A DNA stretch of 64,000 nucleotides from Pseudohalocynthiibacter aestuariivivens. GTDB lineage: Bacteria > Pseudomonadota > Alphaproteobacteria > Rhodobacterales > Rhodobacteraceae. Location of the stretch: assembly GCF_011040495.1 (NCBI RefSeq), contig NZ_CP049037.1, positions 3,286,001 through 3,350,000 of the forward strand, in the 5' to 3' direction. Made by a program: the position numbers and the translations under genes. The notes beneath the pieces were generated by a model. That model ran no database searches, was not told where the DNA came from, and was given only the letters and a program-made list of their open reading frames with translations. Positions 45,430 through 53,893 of the stretch are shown piece by piece. Each line of letters begins with the position of its first letter. Position 1 is the stretch's first letter.

Positions 45430-46230
45430 TCAAGGGGCGATGAGGGTCGGCAAGTCGCGCAGCAGGCTGTTGCGGGCGCGGTTCGAGGGCGTTTGATCCT
45501 GCTCAAGCTCGTCTTGTATCACTTTGGCAAATACTACGCGCCGGTCGTCTCTTTCGGCCCATCCGACGAACCAGCCAATCGCCCGGTCCCGGTCAAAGCT
45601 GCGATCCGCACGCCGCGGAAAGGCAAGCCCCGTCTTACCGTGCACGATCCAGCCGTTTTCAGCCGTTGTTTTTTCGATCAGCGACGTGGTTAGGCGGACT
45701 GCTTGTGTTGAAACAGGTAGTTGATGGGTCAGCATCCGATGCAGAAAATGAATCTGATCATCGGCGGAAATTTTCAGCGATGAGGCAATCCATGCCCGCT
45801 CTAGCGCGTTATCATATCCAGCATCCCCCGAGAAATCAGCGTTGCCGTAACTGAACTTTTGCAGATATTCAGTGATCGTTTCCTTGCCGACAGCGCGCGT
45901 GATCAACTGCGAATACCAGACGACAGAATATTCGATCCATGTTTTGGGCGTGATGTTCTGCCGCCATAAATCGCCGCGCCAATCTGGATAGCCTTCCTTG
46001 AATGGCATTTCCGGCGCATCGGTTGACACAAGGTAACCAGACTCAAATCCGATCAGTGCCAGCGCGACCTTGAATGTCGAGGCAGGGGTAAGGCGCTTGT
46101 CGCATGCGCCTTGCCGATGCAAGACGGTAGCAGTGTCCATGTCCAGAACAACGGTGCATGTCATTTTGGCATTGACCGATCGCGGAAGCAGGGCCGTACA
46201 AACGAGAACAACGAAAAGCAGAGGTTTCAA
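45430..46230 (-). CDS. Class D (OXA-type) serine beta-lactamase
   Basis: 266 residues. A signal peptide (MKPLLFVVLVCTALLPRSVNA) leads to a penicillin-hydrolase fold with every class D motif: STFK at 51-54 (in PASTFKVALALIGFESG), SVV at 102-104, YGN at 128-130 and KTG at 199-201 (VHGKTGLAFP). It should be catalytically competent. The start is TTG with AGGAG eight bases upstream, which gives a clean signal peptide; a longer reading has no ribosome site. It lies after two Lin0512 genes and before a regulator gene. Substrate range cannot be predicted. Confidence 0.92.
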   Translation of the reverse strand: MKPLLFVVLVCTALLPRSVNAKMTCTVVLDMDTATVLHRQGACDKRLTPASTFKVALALIGFESGYLVSTDAPEMPFKEGYPDWRGDLWRQNITPKTWIEYSVVWYSQLITRAVGKETITEYLQKFSYGNADFSGDAGYDNALERAWIASSLKISADDQIHFLHRMLTHQLPVSTQAVRLTTSLIEKTTAENGWIVHGKTGLAFPRRADRSFDRDRAIGWFVGWAERDDRRVVFAKVIQDELEQDQTPSNRARNSLLRDLPTLIAP

Positions 46231-46266
46231 ACCACGGTCTCCTGTTTTGCGGACGGTCAAAGAGGC

Positions 46267-46635
46267 TCAGGTCCGCTTCCGGTGCCAGAGATTACCCTGA
46301 TATGGCAGGAACGCTTCGACAGCCGCCGTGGCGATTACCAGGGTTTCGCCGGTTTCGGGATTGGTGACATTCTGTCCCCCCATGACAGCACGTACCGTCG
46401 CGCGCCCGCGCGGTAGCTTTTTGGCCAACGCGTCAGTGTCGAGTTTCTCTGGCGCTTGTACACCCACGGTAACATCTACCCGCATTTGGGTGGGCTCGAT
46501 TCCGGTTGTTCCAAAGATTGGTAGTGTCGAATGGCGGATGGCGTCCTCTATCGCGCGGCGTGCGGCCTTTTGATAGTCCATGCCATGCAGATCGTTTCCC
46601 ATGCCCATTTCGATGATGAAGCGCTGATCAATCAT
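46267..46635 (-). CDS. Lin0512-family protein, second copy
   Basis: 122 residues starting MIDQRFIIEMGMGNDLHGMDYQKAARRAIEDAIRHSTLPIFG. It shares with the preceding protein the pattern F-G/E-MG-x-L--DY-KAARRA--DAI, acid-rich middle and VDV-V-VQ-PE-(L/V)D-D-L. This fits the Lin0512 family (hypothetical, found in many bacteria near cobalamin genes in my recollection). No function is established. It overlaps the upstream copy by eight bases. Confidence 0.7.
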   Translation of the reverse strand: MIDQRFIIEMGMGNDLHGMDYQKAARRAIEDAIRHSTLPIFGTTGIEPTQMRVDVTVGVQAPEKLDTDALAKKLPRGRATVRAVMGGQNVTNPETGETLVIATAAVEAFLPYQGNLWHRKRT

Positions 46636-46990
46636 TGCTGTGCTCCATATCGAAACTGACGGAAATGGCCGCATTGGCGATCACCGTTGAGTTGCCACCC
46701 TGTTCGTAGTCAGGTCGCGGGATGTCCAGCCCGCCATGCCCGCAGGTGATGCTGACCTGACCGTAGGGGAACACATCCGTCAGACTGTCGACATCGACGC
46801 GCTCGGGGTGCTGTACGGCGATTTCCACGTCGATCAGCATTGCCTCTTTGGGTTGGCCGAAAAGCTCTGCCATATTGATCGAATTGTGCCACAGCGCATC
46901 CTGCAACGCGCGCCGCGCGGCCTGCGTATAATCCTGACGACGCAGCGATGTGCCCATGCCGAATTCGGTCAGGACGCGGTGTTTTGGCAT
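46628..46990 (-). CDS. Lin0512-family protein, first copy
   Basis: 120 residues: MPKHRVLTEFGMGTSLRRQDYTQAARRALQDALWHN at the start and GGLDIPRPDYEQGG near the C-terminus. Paralogue of the next gene, so a heteromeric complex is plausible. It lies 107 bases after cobO on the same strand, separated by a repeat element. Possible role in cobalamin metabolism is inferred from position only. Confidence 0.7.
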   Translation of the reverse strand: MPKHRVLTEFGMGTSLRRQDYTQAARRALQDALWHNSINMAELFGQPKEAMLIDVEIAVQHPERVDVDSLTDVFPYGQVSITCGHGGLDIPRPDYEQGGNSTVIANAAISVSFDMEHSND

Positions 46991-47007
46991 AGTTTCAATC
47001 CTTGTTC

Positions 47008-47083
47008 AGGGGGCTCTGCCCCCGACGTCGAATTTTCGTGGAAAATCCGACGTTTCCCCCGGGATATTTCCGGCAAGAAGAAG
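47008..47083 (-). repeat. Intergenic repeat, copy B (28-mer, inner hairpin and GGGGG hairpin)
   Basis: Read on the minus strand: a 28-base core (47083-47056), an inner 13-bp stem with one mismatch around ACGTCG/CGACGT, then GGGGGCAGAGCCCCC (47023-47009). It lies between the cobO stop and the Lin0512 start. The core matches copy A at 38671-38698 in 26 of 28 positions. Confidence 0.6.
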
Positions 47084-47096
47084 CGGTGATCATGAT

Positions 47097-47711
47097 CTAG
47101 AATTCCACCCCGATCTGCGCCTTGATACCGGAGCGGAACGGGTGCTTGATCAGTTCCATTTCCGTAACGAGATCGGCGATTTCGATCAGCTCATCTTTGG
47201 CGTTGCGCCCGGTCAGGACGACATGGGTCATCTCGGGCTTTTCTTCGACGAGGAACGTCACCACATCGTTGATGTCGATGTAGTCGTAGCGCAGCGCGAT
47301 ATTGATCTCGTCCAGCAGCACCATGGTGTTGCTCGGGTCGCGGATCAGTTCCTTGGCTTTGCCCCAAGCCGCTTGGGCCATTTCGGTATCGCGGGTCTTG
47401 TCCTGTGTCTCCCAGGTGAAACCTTCGCCCATGGTGTGAAAGGCGCAGATATCGGGGAATTTCGACAGGATCATATCGCGTTCGCCGGTGCTCATCCCGC
47501 CTTTGATGAACTGTACCACGGCGCATTGCATGCCATGCGCGATGCAGCGGAAGATCATCCCGAAAGCAGCCGAGGATTTGCCCTTGCCCTTGCCGGTATG
47601 GACGATGATCAGGCCTTTCTTGTCGGTCTTGGTTGCCATGATTTTGTCGCGGGCGGCTTTCTTCTTGGCCATCTTCATCGCGTGGCGTTCTGCGTCGGCA
47701 TCTTCGGTCAT
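47097..47711 (-). CDS. cobO: Cob(I)alamin/cobyrinate adenosyltransferase CobO
   Basis: 204 residues. Adds the 5'-deoxyadenosyl ligand to the reduced corrin. The ATP loop is IVHTGKGKGKSSAAFG, and VLLDEINIALRYDYID and HVVLTGRNAKDELIEIADLVTEM are CobO-specific. Start MTEDADAER after AAGGA. The plus-strand lipoprotein gene on the other side of its promoter separates it from cobN, so it has its own leader. Confidence 0.94.
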   Translation of the reverse strand: MTEDADAERHAMKMAKKKAARDKIMATKTDKKGLIIVHTGKGKGKSSAAFGMIFRCIAHGMQCAVVQFIKGGMSTGERDMILSKFPDICAFHTMGEGFTWETQDKTRDTEMAQAAWGKAKELIRDPSNTMVLLDEINIALRYDYIDINDVVTFLVEEKPEMTHVVLTGRNAKDELIEIADLVTEMELIKHPFRSGIKAQIGVEF

Positions 47712-47821
47712 AGAAGTATCCTTTTCTGCGTTATGTGGAGCATAGGGCGTGGGGCAGGCAGGGTGCAAGCGATCGGGGGAGTGAAACGCTTTGTTAACCA
47801 CGTTGCGGCGATGCTGTGGCG

Positions 47822-48217
47822 ATGGTCCGAATACTGTTTTTGTTCATTGCGCTGTTGGTGACGGCCTGCGACATGCCGTCGCCCGAGTTTCGCGGTGTCA
47901 CACCGATGCGTGTGAAGATTGCGCAGAGCACATTTGATGTGCGGGTGCGCGGCACACGCGCTGAGGCGATCAGGGTCAATACCGAATGGGCACCACGATT
48001 GGCCGCGACGGCCCCGCGCGGTGTTGCCGCGATCGAGGTTGTCTCGGGGTGCAAGGTACGCAAACTGCGCGGGGATCAGGCGATGATGACAGCACACCTG
48101 AATTGCGGAGGGTCGCTCAGGCCGCTGCCTGTGCCGCGCCCGAGCTATCTGGATTGTGGATTGCTTGATCTCGGCGATGACTATGCCGATCTGATCTGCG
48201 AGCCTGTTTACCAATGA
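47822..48217 (+). CDS. Small lipoprotein of unknown function
   Basis: 131 residues. Signal peptide with lipobox LLVTACD; the rest is a compact domain with four Cys, containing GVTPMRVKIAQSTFDVRVRGTRAEAIRVNTEWAPR. Probably an outer- or inner-membrane-anchored periplasmic protein. It is inserted opposite the cobalamin genes and convergent with cobN by five bases. No family recognised. Confidence 0.65.
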   Translation: MVRILFLFIALLVTACDMPSPEFRGVTPMRVKIAQSTFDVRVRGTRAEAIRVNTEWAPRLAATAPRGVAAIEVVSGCKVRKLRGDQAMMTAHLNCGGSLRPLPVPRPSYLDCGLLDLGDDYADLICEPVYQ

Positions 48218-48222
48218 GACCA

Positions 48223-51200
48223 TCAGGGCGCAGAAGCACCCGCACGCGCCGCCTCGATCCGCGCGCGCGCGGAGTTCGAGCGCGGTGACCAGAGGCCACG
48301 GTCGATCGCTTCTTGCAGGCGTTCTGCGATCTCGCGCAGGGCGGGAGCGTTATGCTCGTCGATAAAGTCGCGCGTGTCGTCGTCCTCTAGAAACGCCGCT
48401 TCGACCAGATCGAAATGGTGTCCCTTGACCGCACCCGTGGTGGCGGCGAAGGCAAAGAGGTAGTCGACCGTCGCCGCGATCTCGAACGCGCCTTTGTAGC
48501 CGTGGCGTTTTATGCCGTCGATCCATTTGGGGTTTACAACGCGGCTGCGCACGACGCGGCCTATCTCGTCCTCTAGGGTGCGGATCAGCGGGCGCTCGGG
48601 GCGGGAATGGTCGTTGTGATAGATCGGTCTGTCGCGGCCTTGAAGCGTGCTGACTGCTGCTGCTGCGCCGCCCTCGAATTGATAATAATCGTCGCTGTCC
48701 AGAATATCATGCTCTCGGTTGTCCTGATTTTGCACGATGGCCTCAGTCTGGCTGAGCCGGGCCTCGAAACCCTTGCGGTCTGCGGTACCGTCGCTGCCGG
48801 CGCCGTAGGCGTAGCTGCCCCACGTCAGATAGGCATCGGCCAGATCGGATTTATCCGCCCAGAGCCGTTCGTCGATCATCGCCTGAAGACCAGCACCATA
48901 CGCGCCCGGCTTCGAGCCGTAGACGCGGGTCTGCGCTTCGCCCCGGCCCGCGCGGGCGGCGGCCGGGTTCAAATCCTCGGTTTCGTCCAGCGCCTGCACT
49001 GCCCGTGCGGCGCTGTCGACCAATGCGATCAACTGTGGAAAAGCGTCGCGGAAAAACCCGGAAATGCGGAGGGTGACATCGACGCGCGGGCGCCCCAACA
49101 CGCCCTGAGGCAGGATCTCGAACCCGGTTACCCGGCGATTGGCGGCGTCCCATGTGGGTTTTACCCCCATCAGGGCCAACGCCTGTGCAATATCGTCGCC
49201 GCCGGTGCGCATGTTGGCGGTGCCCCATGCGGTGATCAACATGCTGCGTGGCCAGTCACCGTGGGTTTGCAGGTGTTTTTCAATCAGCAGGTTTGCCGAT
49301 TTCCAGCCCAACGCCCATGCGGTTGGTGTGGGCACAGCGCGGCTGTCGACCGAGTAAAAGTTGCGCCCGGTGGGAAGGGTGTCGAGCCGTCCCCGCGTGG
49401 GTGCGCCGGATGGCGCCGGGGCGACGAACTGCCCCGAGAGGGCGGTGAGAAGGCCCGTCCCTTCGTCGGGGCCGCAGGCCGCGAGGGTCGGACGGATACG
49501 CGTCTCGATCTCGTGCAGGACGGCGGCCGCTTGCGGGCCACGGCCCGCATCGCCCCACCCGCCGTCCCGCAACAGGCTTTGCGCTAACAACTCCAGTCGT
49601 TCCACCGTGTCGCCGTTGCTGCGCCACGGATCGGATGAAAGTGCTTGCAGCGTCTCTGGTCGCTCGGTTGCAGGGGCGGCCATGTTGCAATCCAGCGGGT
49701 CAATCGACAGCCCGGCATCGGCCGCCAGCGCCCGGATCAGTGATGCATCTTTTCCCTTGCCCTGCCCGCGCGGCACACGGGCCAGCGCGATGGCAAGGTC
49801 GATTTCCTGTTGACCGCTCGGCGATTGCCCAAAGATATGCAGCCCGTCCCTGATCTGCGCTTCTTTCAATTCGCACAGATAGGCGTCGAGCTTTGCCAGA
49901 TCGCCATCTTCGTCAGCGCCGCTAAAGCCCACATCCTTGTCCAGCCCAGTGGCGGCACTCAGCGACAGGATCTCGCGCCGCAGATGGGCGATACGGCGCG
50001 GGTCTACGCCAGCAGCCTCGTAATACTCATCCACCAACGCCTCGAGATCGCGCAGGGGGCCATAGGTTTCGGCGCGGGTCAGGGGCGGAGTCAGGTGATC
50101 GATGATCACGGCCTGCGCGCGCCGCTTGGCCTGCGTGCCTTCGCCGGGATCGTTGACGATAAAGGGATAGATATGCGGCATTGGCCCCAGCACGGCCTCG
50201 GGCCAGCATTCGGCGCTCAGCGCCAGCGCCTTGCCGGGTAGCCATTCGAGGTTGCCGTGTTTGCCCATGTGCACGATGGCCTGCGCGCCATAGTGGTGCC
50301 GTAGCCAGAAATAGAACGCCAGATAGTGATGCGGCGGCACAAGGTCGGGCGAATGATAGGTGTCGGTGGGGTCAATATTGTACCCGCGCGCGGGTTGAAT
50401 GCCGACGACGGCATTGCCGTAGCGCAGGATCGACAATTTGAACCCTGCCTCGGCGTCTTTGGCCAAGGGGGTGGTATCGTAAAAGGGGTCGTCTTCGGGT
50501 GCCCCCCATCTGTCAGCGATCTGTTCCTTGAGTGCCCATGGCAGAGCATCGAAATGGGCGTGATAAACGTCGAGCGGCAGGGTTTCGCCGCCTGCCTTTT
50601 CACGCCGGTCGGTCAACCAGTTGGTTGGGCCTGACATAACGGCCTGCATCAGACTGTCGCTGTCCGCCGGCGCATTTTCGATCCGGTAGCCGGCTTGGTG
50701 CAGCAGATCCAGCGTGTGGACCGTCGCGGCCGGCGTATCCAGCCCGACCCCGTTGGCCAGACGTCCGTCTTTGTTGGGATAGTTCGCAAGGACCAGCGCC
50801 ACTTTGCGCTCGTCCTCGGGGGTGGTGCGCAGGCGTGCCCAATTGGCAGCAAGTGCGGCGACAAAGGCCACGCGGTCGCCCTGCGCGCGGTAGGTGGCGA
50901 TCGGACATTCGGTGGCTTCGTCATAGAACGCCTCACCCTTGAAGCTGACCGCGCGGCTCAGGATGCGGCCATCGACTTCGGGCAGAGCCACGTTCATCGC
51001 GATATCGCGTGCCGATAGCCCGGTCATGCCGGTTTCCCATGCTTCTTCGGAAGAGCCGGACAATACGACCTGAAACACCGGTGCGGCGTTGGCGGTGGGC
51101 ATCGTCAGCGGATTTTGCGGGCTGTCGTCGCCATCATGCAGTGACCCGACGGCAAAAGCGGTACAGTTGAGGATTACGGCGGGTGATACGGCGGCAAAGA

Positions 51201-51954
51201 GATGATCCAGCGTGGCGACGGATACTGGGTCCTTCAGCGACGCCACGAAGATGGGCAGCGGGTTCAGCCCTTCGCGCAAGAGCGACTTGACCAGCCGGTT
51301 GATCGGGTTCAGCCCCGCGCCCTGCACCAGTGCGCGGTAGAAAACTAGCGGAACGACTGGCGCGCCGTCCGTCCAGGCCGCCTGGGCCGCAGCCAGATCC
51401 GACAGGCCCGCACCGGGCCAGTAGACACCGGCGCGCAGCAGTGGTGCGGGTGCGGCGGGGGCTTCGCCGCCCTCCAGCATCATGCGAGCGTAGCTCAGAA
51501 AATTCTGCGAATTTTCTGGTCCGCCCTCGACCAGATAGGACCAGAGTGCATCATAATCCGTATCCGAGACCGTTGACAGATTGCGCAGCTCGCCGTCGGG
51601 CTTGTCATCGCCGGGCAGCAGAGCCAGCGGCACACCGGCCTCGCGCAGGCGGGCCGCGTATTGTTCTGTGCCATAGCGCCAATAGCCGGTGCCGCCCAAC
51701 ACGCGGGCAATCACCAGACGGGATTTGGCGGCGCAATCGTCGATGTGCAAATCGACGGACATGGGATGTTGCAGATATGTGAGGTTGGCCAACCGTAAAC
51801 TCGGTGCTGCGTCCATCTCTGCGCGGGCGGTGCTGAGGGCGGCCAACTCGGTATCGGCGGCTGAGATCACCACCAGATCGGCAGGTGTCTGACCCAGATC
51901 AACGGGCTCTTTGCCGTCGTCGATGGCACCGGGCGTGGCAGCGAGCAAGTGCAT
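48223..51954 (-). CDS. cobN: Cobaltochelatase subunit CobN
   Basis: 1243 residues. Large subunit of the aerobic ATP-dependent cobaltochelatase (CobNST) that inserts Co2+ into hydrogenobyrinate a,c-diamide. Segments such as IVHMGKHGNLEWLPGKALALS, NIDPTDTYHSPDLVPPHHYLAFYFW and FFRDAFPQLIALVDSAARAVQALDE are typical of CobN/BchH-type proteins; CobN rather than BchH is supported by the surrounding cobalamin genes. CobS and CobT are elsewhere. The start overlaps the GNAT stop (TGATG). Confidence 0.95.
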   Translation of the reverse strand: MHLLAATPGAIDDGKEPVDLGQTPADLVVISAADTELAALSTARAEMDAAPSLRLANLTYLQHPMSVDLHIDDCAAKSRLVIARVLGGTGYWRYGTEQYAARLREAGVPLALLPGDDKPDGELRNLSTVSDTDYDALWSYLVEGGPENSQNFLSYARMMLEGGEAPAAPAPLLRAGVYWPGAGLSDLAAAQAAWTDGAPVVPLVFYRALVQGAGLNPINRLVKSLLREGLNPLPIFVASLKDPVSVATLDHLFAAVSPAVILNCTAFAVGSLHDGDDSPQNPLTMPTANAAPVFQVVLSGSSEEAWETGMTGLSARDIAMNVALPEVDGRILSRAVSFKGEAFYDEATECPIATYRAQGDRVAFVAALAANWARLRTTPEDERKVALVLANYPNKDGRLANGVGLDTPAATVHTLDLLHQAGYRIENAPADSDSLMQAVMSGPTNWLTDRREKAGGETLPLDVYHAHFDALPWALKEQIADRWGAPEDDPFYDTTPLAKDAEAGFKLSILRYGNAVVGIQPARGYNIDPTDTYHSPDLVPPHHYLAFYFWLRHHYGAQAIVHMGKHGNLEWLPGKALALSAECWPEAVLGPMPHIYPFIVNDPGEGTQAKRRAQAVIIDHLTPPLTRAETYGPLRDLEALVDEYYEAAGVDPRRIAHLRREILSLSAATGLDKDVGFSGADEDGDLAKLDAYLCELKEAQIRDGLHIFGQSPSGQQEIDLAIALARVPRGQGKGKDASLIRALAADAGLSIDPLDCNMAAPATERPETLQALSSDPWRSNGDTVERLELLAQSLLRDGGWGDAGRGPQAAAVLHEIETRIRPTLAACGPDEGTGLLTALSGQFVAPAPSGAPTRGRLDTLPTGRNFYSVDSRAVPTPTAWALGWKSANLLIEKHLQTHGDWPRSMLITAWGTANMRTGGDDIAQALALMGVKPTWDAANRRVTGFEILPQGVLGRPRVDVTLRISGFFRDAFPQLIALVDSAARAVQALDETEDLNPAAARAGRGEAQTRVYGSKPGAYGAGLQAMIDERLWADKSDLADAYLTWGSYAYGAGSDGTADRKGFEARLSQTEAIVQNQDNREHDILDSDDYYQFEGGAAAAVSTLQGRDRPIYHNDHSRPERPLIRTLEDEIGRVVRSRVVNPKWIDGIKRHGYKGAFEIAATVDYLFAFAATTGAVKGHHFDLVEAAFLEDDDTRDFIDEHNAPALREIAERLQEAIDRGLWSPRSNSARARIEAARAGASAP

Positions 51955-52406
51955 CAGTCGATCTGCTTTTGCATGAAATAGGATGTGTTATTGGGGATAT
52001 AGTCGCCAAAACGGTCACATTCGGTAAAGCCATGACGCTCATACAGGCGGATGGCGGCGGGCAGTTCGCGCGCTGTCTCCAGTTTCAGCACCGACAGCTT
52101 CGCCGTGCGGGCGTGATCTTCAATCGCGCGCATCAGCGCCGCGCCGACCCCCTTGCCGCGTGCGGCGGGGCTGGTGAACATGGATTTCACCTCGCCGTAG
52201 TCGCCCTTGTCCACCACGGCGGCGGTGCCGAGCACTGCATCGCCCTCGCGCGCGACGATAAAGTGAACCTCGGGCGCACAGAGCGCATCAAACCCGAGGA
52301 AATAGTTTTCCTCAGGCTCAAACAACGTGGTCATCAGGTCATGGCTCTGCTCCAGCAGGGCACGGGGGCCATCGTCCAGCGGGTGGGCAGGTTCGACGAT
52401 CAGCAT
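51954..52406 (-). CDS. GNAT-family N-acetyltransferase in the cob operon
   Basis: 150 residues, starting MLIVEPAHPLDDGPR. The acetyl-CoA loop reads PAARGKGVGAALM (R/Q-x-x-G-x-G/A pattern), preceded by YGEVKSMFTS, and ends RLYERHGFTECDRFGDY. It lies between cobW and cobN, four bases after the cobW stop and overlapping the cobN start, so it is expressed with them. The acetyl acceptor is unknown; it may be a passenger gene. A nine-residue longer start is possible. Confidence 0.8.
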   Translation of the reverse strand: MLIVEPAHPLDDGPRALLEQSHDLMTTLFEPEENYFLGFDALCAPEVHFIVAREGDAVLGTAAVVDKGDYGEVKSMFTSPAARGKGVGAALMRAIEDHARTAKLSVLKLETARELPAAIRLYERHGFTECDRFGDYIPNNTSYFMQKQID

Positions 52407-52410
52407 CGGA

Positions 52411-53487
52411 TCAGGCGCACAATGCGGTTTCAATCGCGGCGCGATCCAGCCCCGACTGACCGATCACCACCAGCCGGGTCTGGCGTGGTGCCGTGCCGAA
52501 CGGTTGGTCGAAATAGGTATCGACGCGCGGGCCGACCGCTTGCAGGGTCAGGCGCATCGGTTTACCTTCGACGGCGGCAAATCCCTTGAGACGCAAAATG
52601 TCATGGGCGCGGATCACATCCGCGACTTGCGCGGCAAAGGCAGCCGGGTCGGAGATCTCGGGGCGGGTGACGACAAAGCTTTCGAATTCATCATGGCCAT
52701 GCGTGTGTTCGTGGTCGTGATGATGATCCTCATCGTCGTGATGATCGTCGTCATGGTGGTGATGGTGGTGTACCTCGTGGCGCGCATCCAGGTCACCCTC
52801 GGCGCCGATTCCCTGCCCCAGCAGCACATCGACGGGCAACGCGCCCATCGTGGATTTGACCACCTGCACGCCCTTGCGGCTTTCGCCCTTGAGCCGCGCA
52901 ACCAGCGCATCAGCCTCATCCGCGCCCAGCAGGTCGGATTTGTTGACCACGATCATGTCGGCACAGGCGATCTGATCCTCGAACAGCTCTGACAGGGGCG
53001 TTTCATGGTCCAGGTTCTCGTCCAGCTTGCGCTGTGCGTCGACGGCGGCGACGTTATGGGCAAAGCGACCTTCGCTCACCGCCTTGCCGTCGACCACGGT
53101 GACGACGCCATCGACCGTCACGCGGGTCGAAATCTCGGGCCAGTTAAAGGCGCGCACCAACGGCTGCGGCAGCGCCAGCCCCGACGTCTCGATCACGATA
53201 TGATCAGGGGCGTTCTCTCGGTCCAGCAGCTTTTGCATCGTTGGGATAAAATCATCCGCCACGGTGCAGCAGATGCAGCCGTTGCTCAACTCCATCACAT
53301 CATCTTCGCTGCAAGTCTCGTCGCCGCAGCCTTTCAGGATATCCCCATCAACGCCGAGATCGCCAAACTCGTTGATAATGAGCGCGATGCGGCGGCCCTT
53401 GGCATTTTCCAGCATGTGTCGGATCAGCGTGGTTTTGCCCGCACCAAGAAAACCGGTGACGACTGTGGCGGGAATTTTGGCTTGCAT
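52411..53487 (-). CDS. cobW: CobW-family GTPase/metallochaperone
   Basis: 358 residues. A COG0523 G3E GTPase thought to supply Co2+ to cobaltochelatase. Walker A is GFLGAGKTTL (near residue 15), the metal-binding CxCC motif is in NGCICCTVAD, and VNKSDLLG is the G4-type motif. A striking His/Asp-rich run around residues 235-265 includes HHHHHHDDDHHDDEDHHH. Start ATG after GAGGAG. First gene of the cobW-GNAT-cobN operon. Confidence 0.93.
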   Translation of the reverse strand: MQAKIPATVVTGFLGAGKTTLIRHMLENAKGRRIALIINEFGDLGVDGDILKGCGDETCSEDDVMELSNGCICCTVADDFIPTMQKLLDRENAPDHIVIETSGLALPQPLVRAFNWPEISTRVTVDGVVTVVDGKAVSEGRFAHNVAAVDAQRKLDENLDHETPLSELFEDQIACADMIVVNKSDLLGADEADALVARLKGESRKGVQVVKSTMGALPVDVLLGQGIGAEGDLDARHEVHHHHHHDDDHHDDEDHHHDHEHTHGHDEFESFVVTRPEISDPAAFAAQVADVIRAHDILRLKGFAAVEGKPMRLTLQAVGPRVDTYFDQPFGTAPRQTRLVVIGQSGLDRAAIETALCA

Positions 53488-53518
53488 GGGGTGGCTCCTC
53501 AGAGGGGCTTGCGTGGGT

Positions 53519-53547
53519 TTTGGGGATCGCCTAGGCCATACCCCAAA
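53519..53547. promoter_or_regulatory. 29-bp palindrome between divergent cobW and DUF1636 genes
   Basis: TTTGGGG and CCCCAAA are perfect arms 15 bases apart, with the inner palindrome GCCTAGGC. It occupies most of the 72-base divergent gap, so it can be an operator for both genes. Regulator unknown. Confidence 0.45.
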
Positions 53548-53559
53548 GGAGAGGCGGCA

Positions 53560-53889
53560 ATGACGCACCAGATCGTGATCTGTTCTACGTGCGACGGAGC
53601 GGATGGCAAGGGGTTTGCCGGGGCCGTGCGCCGTGCATTGGCGACGGCAGAGTTGGTATATGACGTGCGCGATTGGGAGTGCATGTCGAATTGCGCCCGC
53701 CCGCTTAGCGTTGCGTTCAAAGCTCCGGCCAAGGCGACATATCTGTTTGGTGATGTCGCGCCTGCTACTGATCTGGCCGATCTCGTCGCCTTTGCTCGCA
53801 TATACGCCAACAGCGCCGATGGCTGGATCGAGGATGCGCGCGGGGCAGGGCGGTTACGCCATTGCCTGATCGGCCGGGTGCCTGCCTGA
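53560..53889 (+). CDS. DUF1636 Cys-containing (metal-binding) protein
   Basis: 109 residues. Begins MTHQIVICSTCDGADGKGF and contains VRDWECMSNCARPLSVAFK; the paired CxxC and CxxxC resemble thioredoxin-fold ferredoxin-like DUF1636 proteins that occur with cobalamin genes. The start ATG follows AAAGGAG. It is divergent from cobW and convergent with the His-rich protein by four bases. Biochemical role is unknown; metal binding is inferred from the Cys. Confidence 0.78.
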   Translation: MTHQIVICSTCDGADGKGFAGAVRRALATAELVYDVRDWECMSNCARPLSVAFKAPAKATYLFGDVAPATDLADLVAFARIYANSADGWIEDARGAGRLRHCLIGRVPA

Positions 53890-53893
53890 ACGG

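Noticed and set aside
48607..49587. 326-residue open frame opposite cobN
   Set aside because: It is in the antisense of a conserved 1243-residue protein; composition bias explains it.
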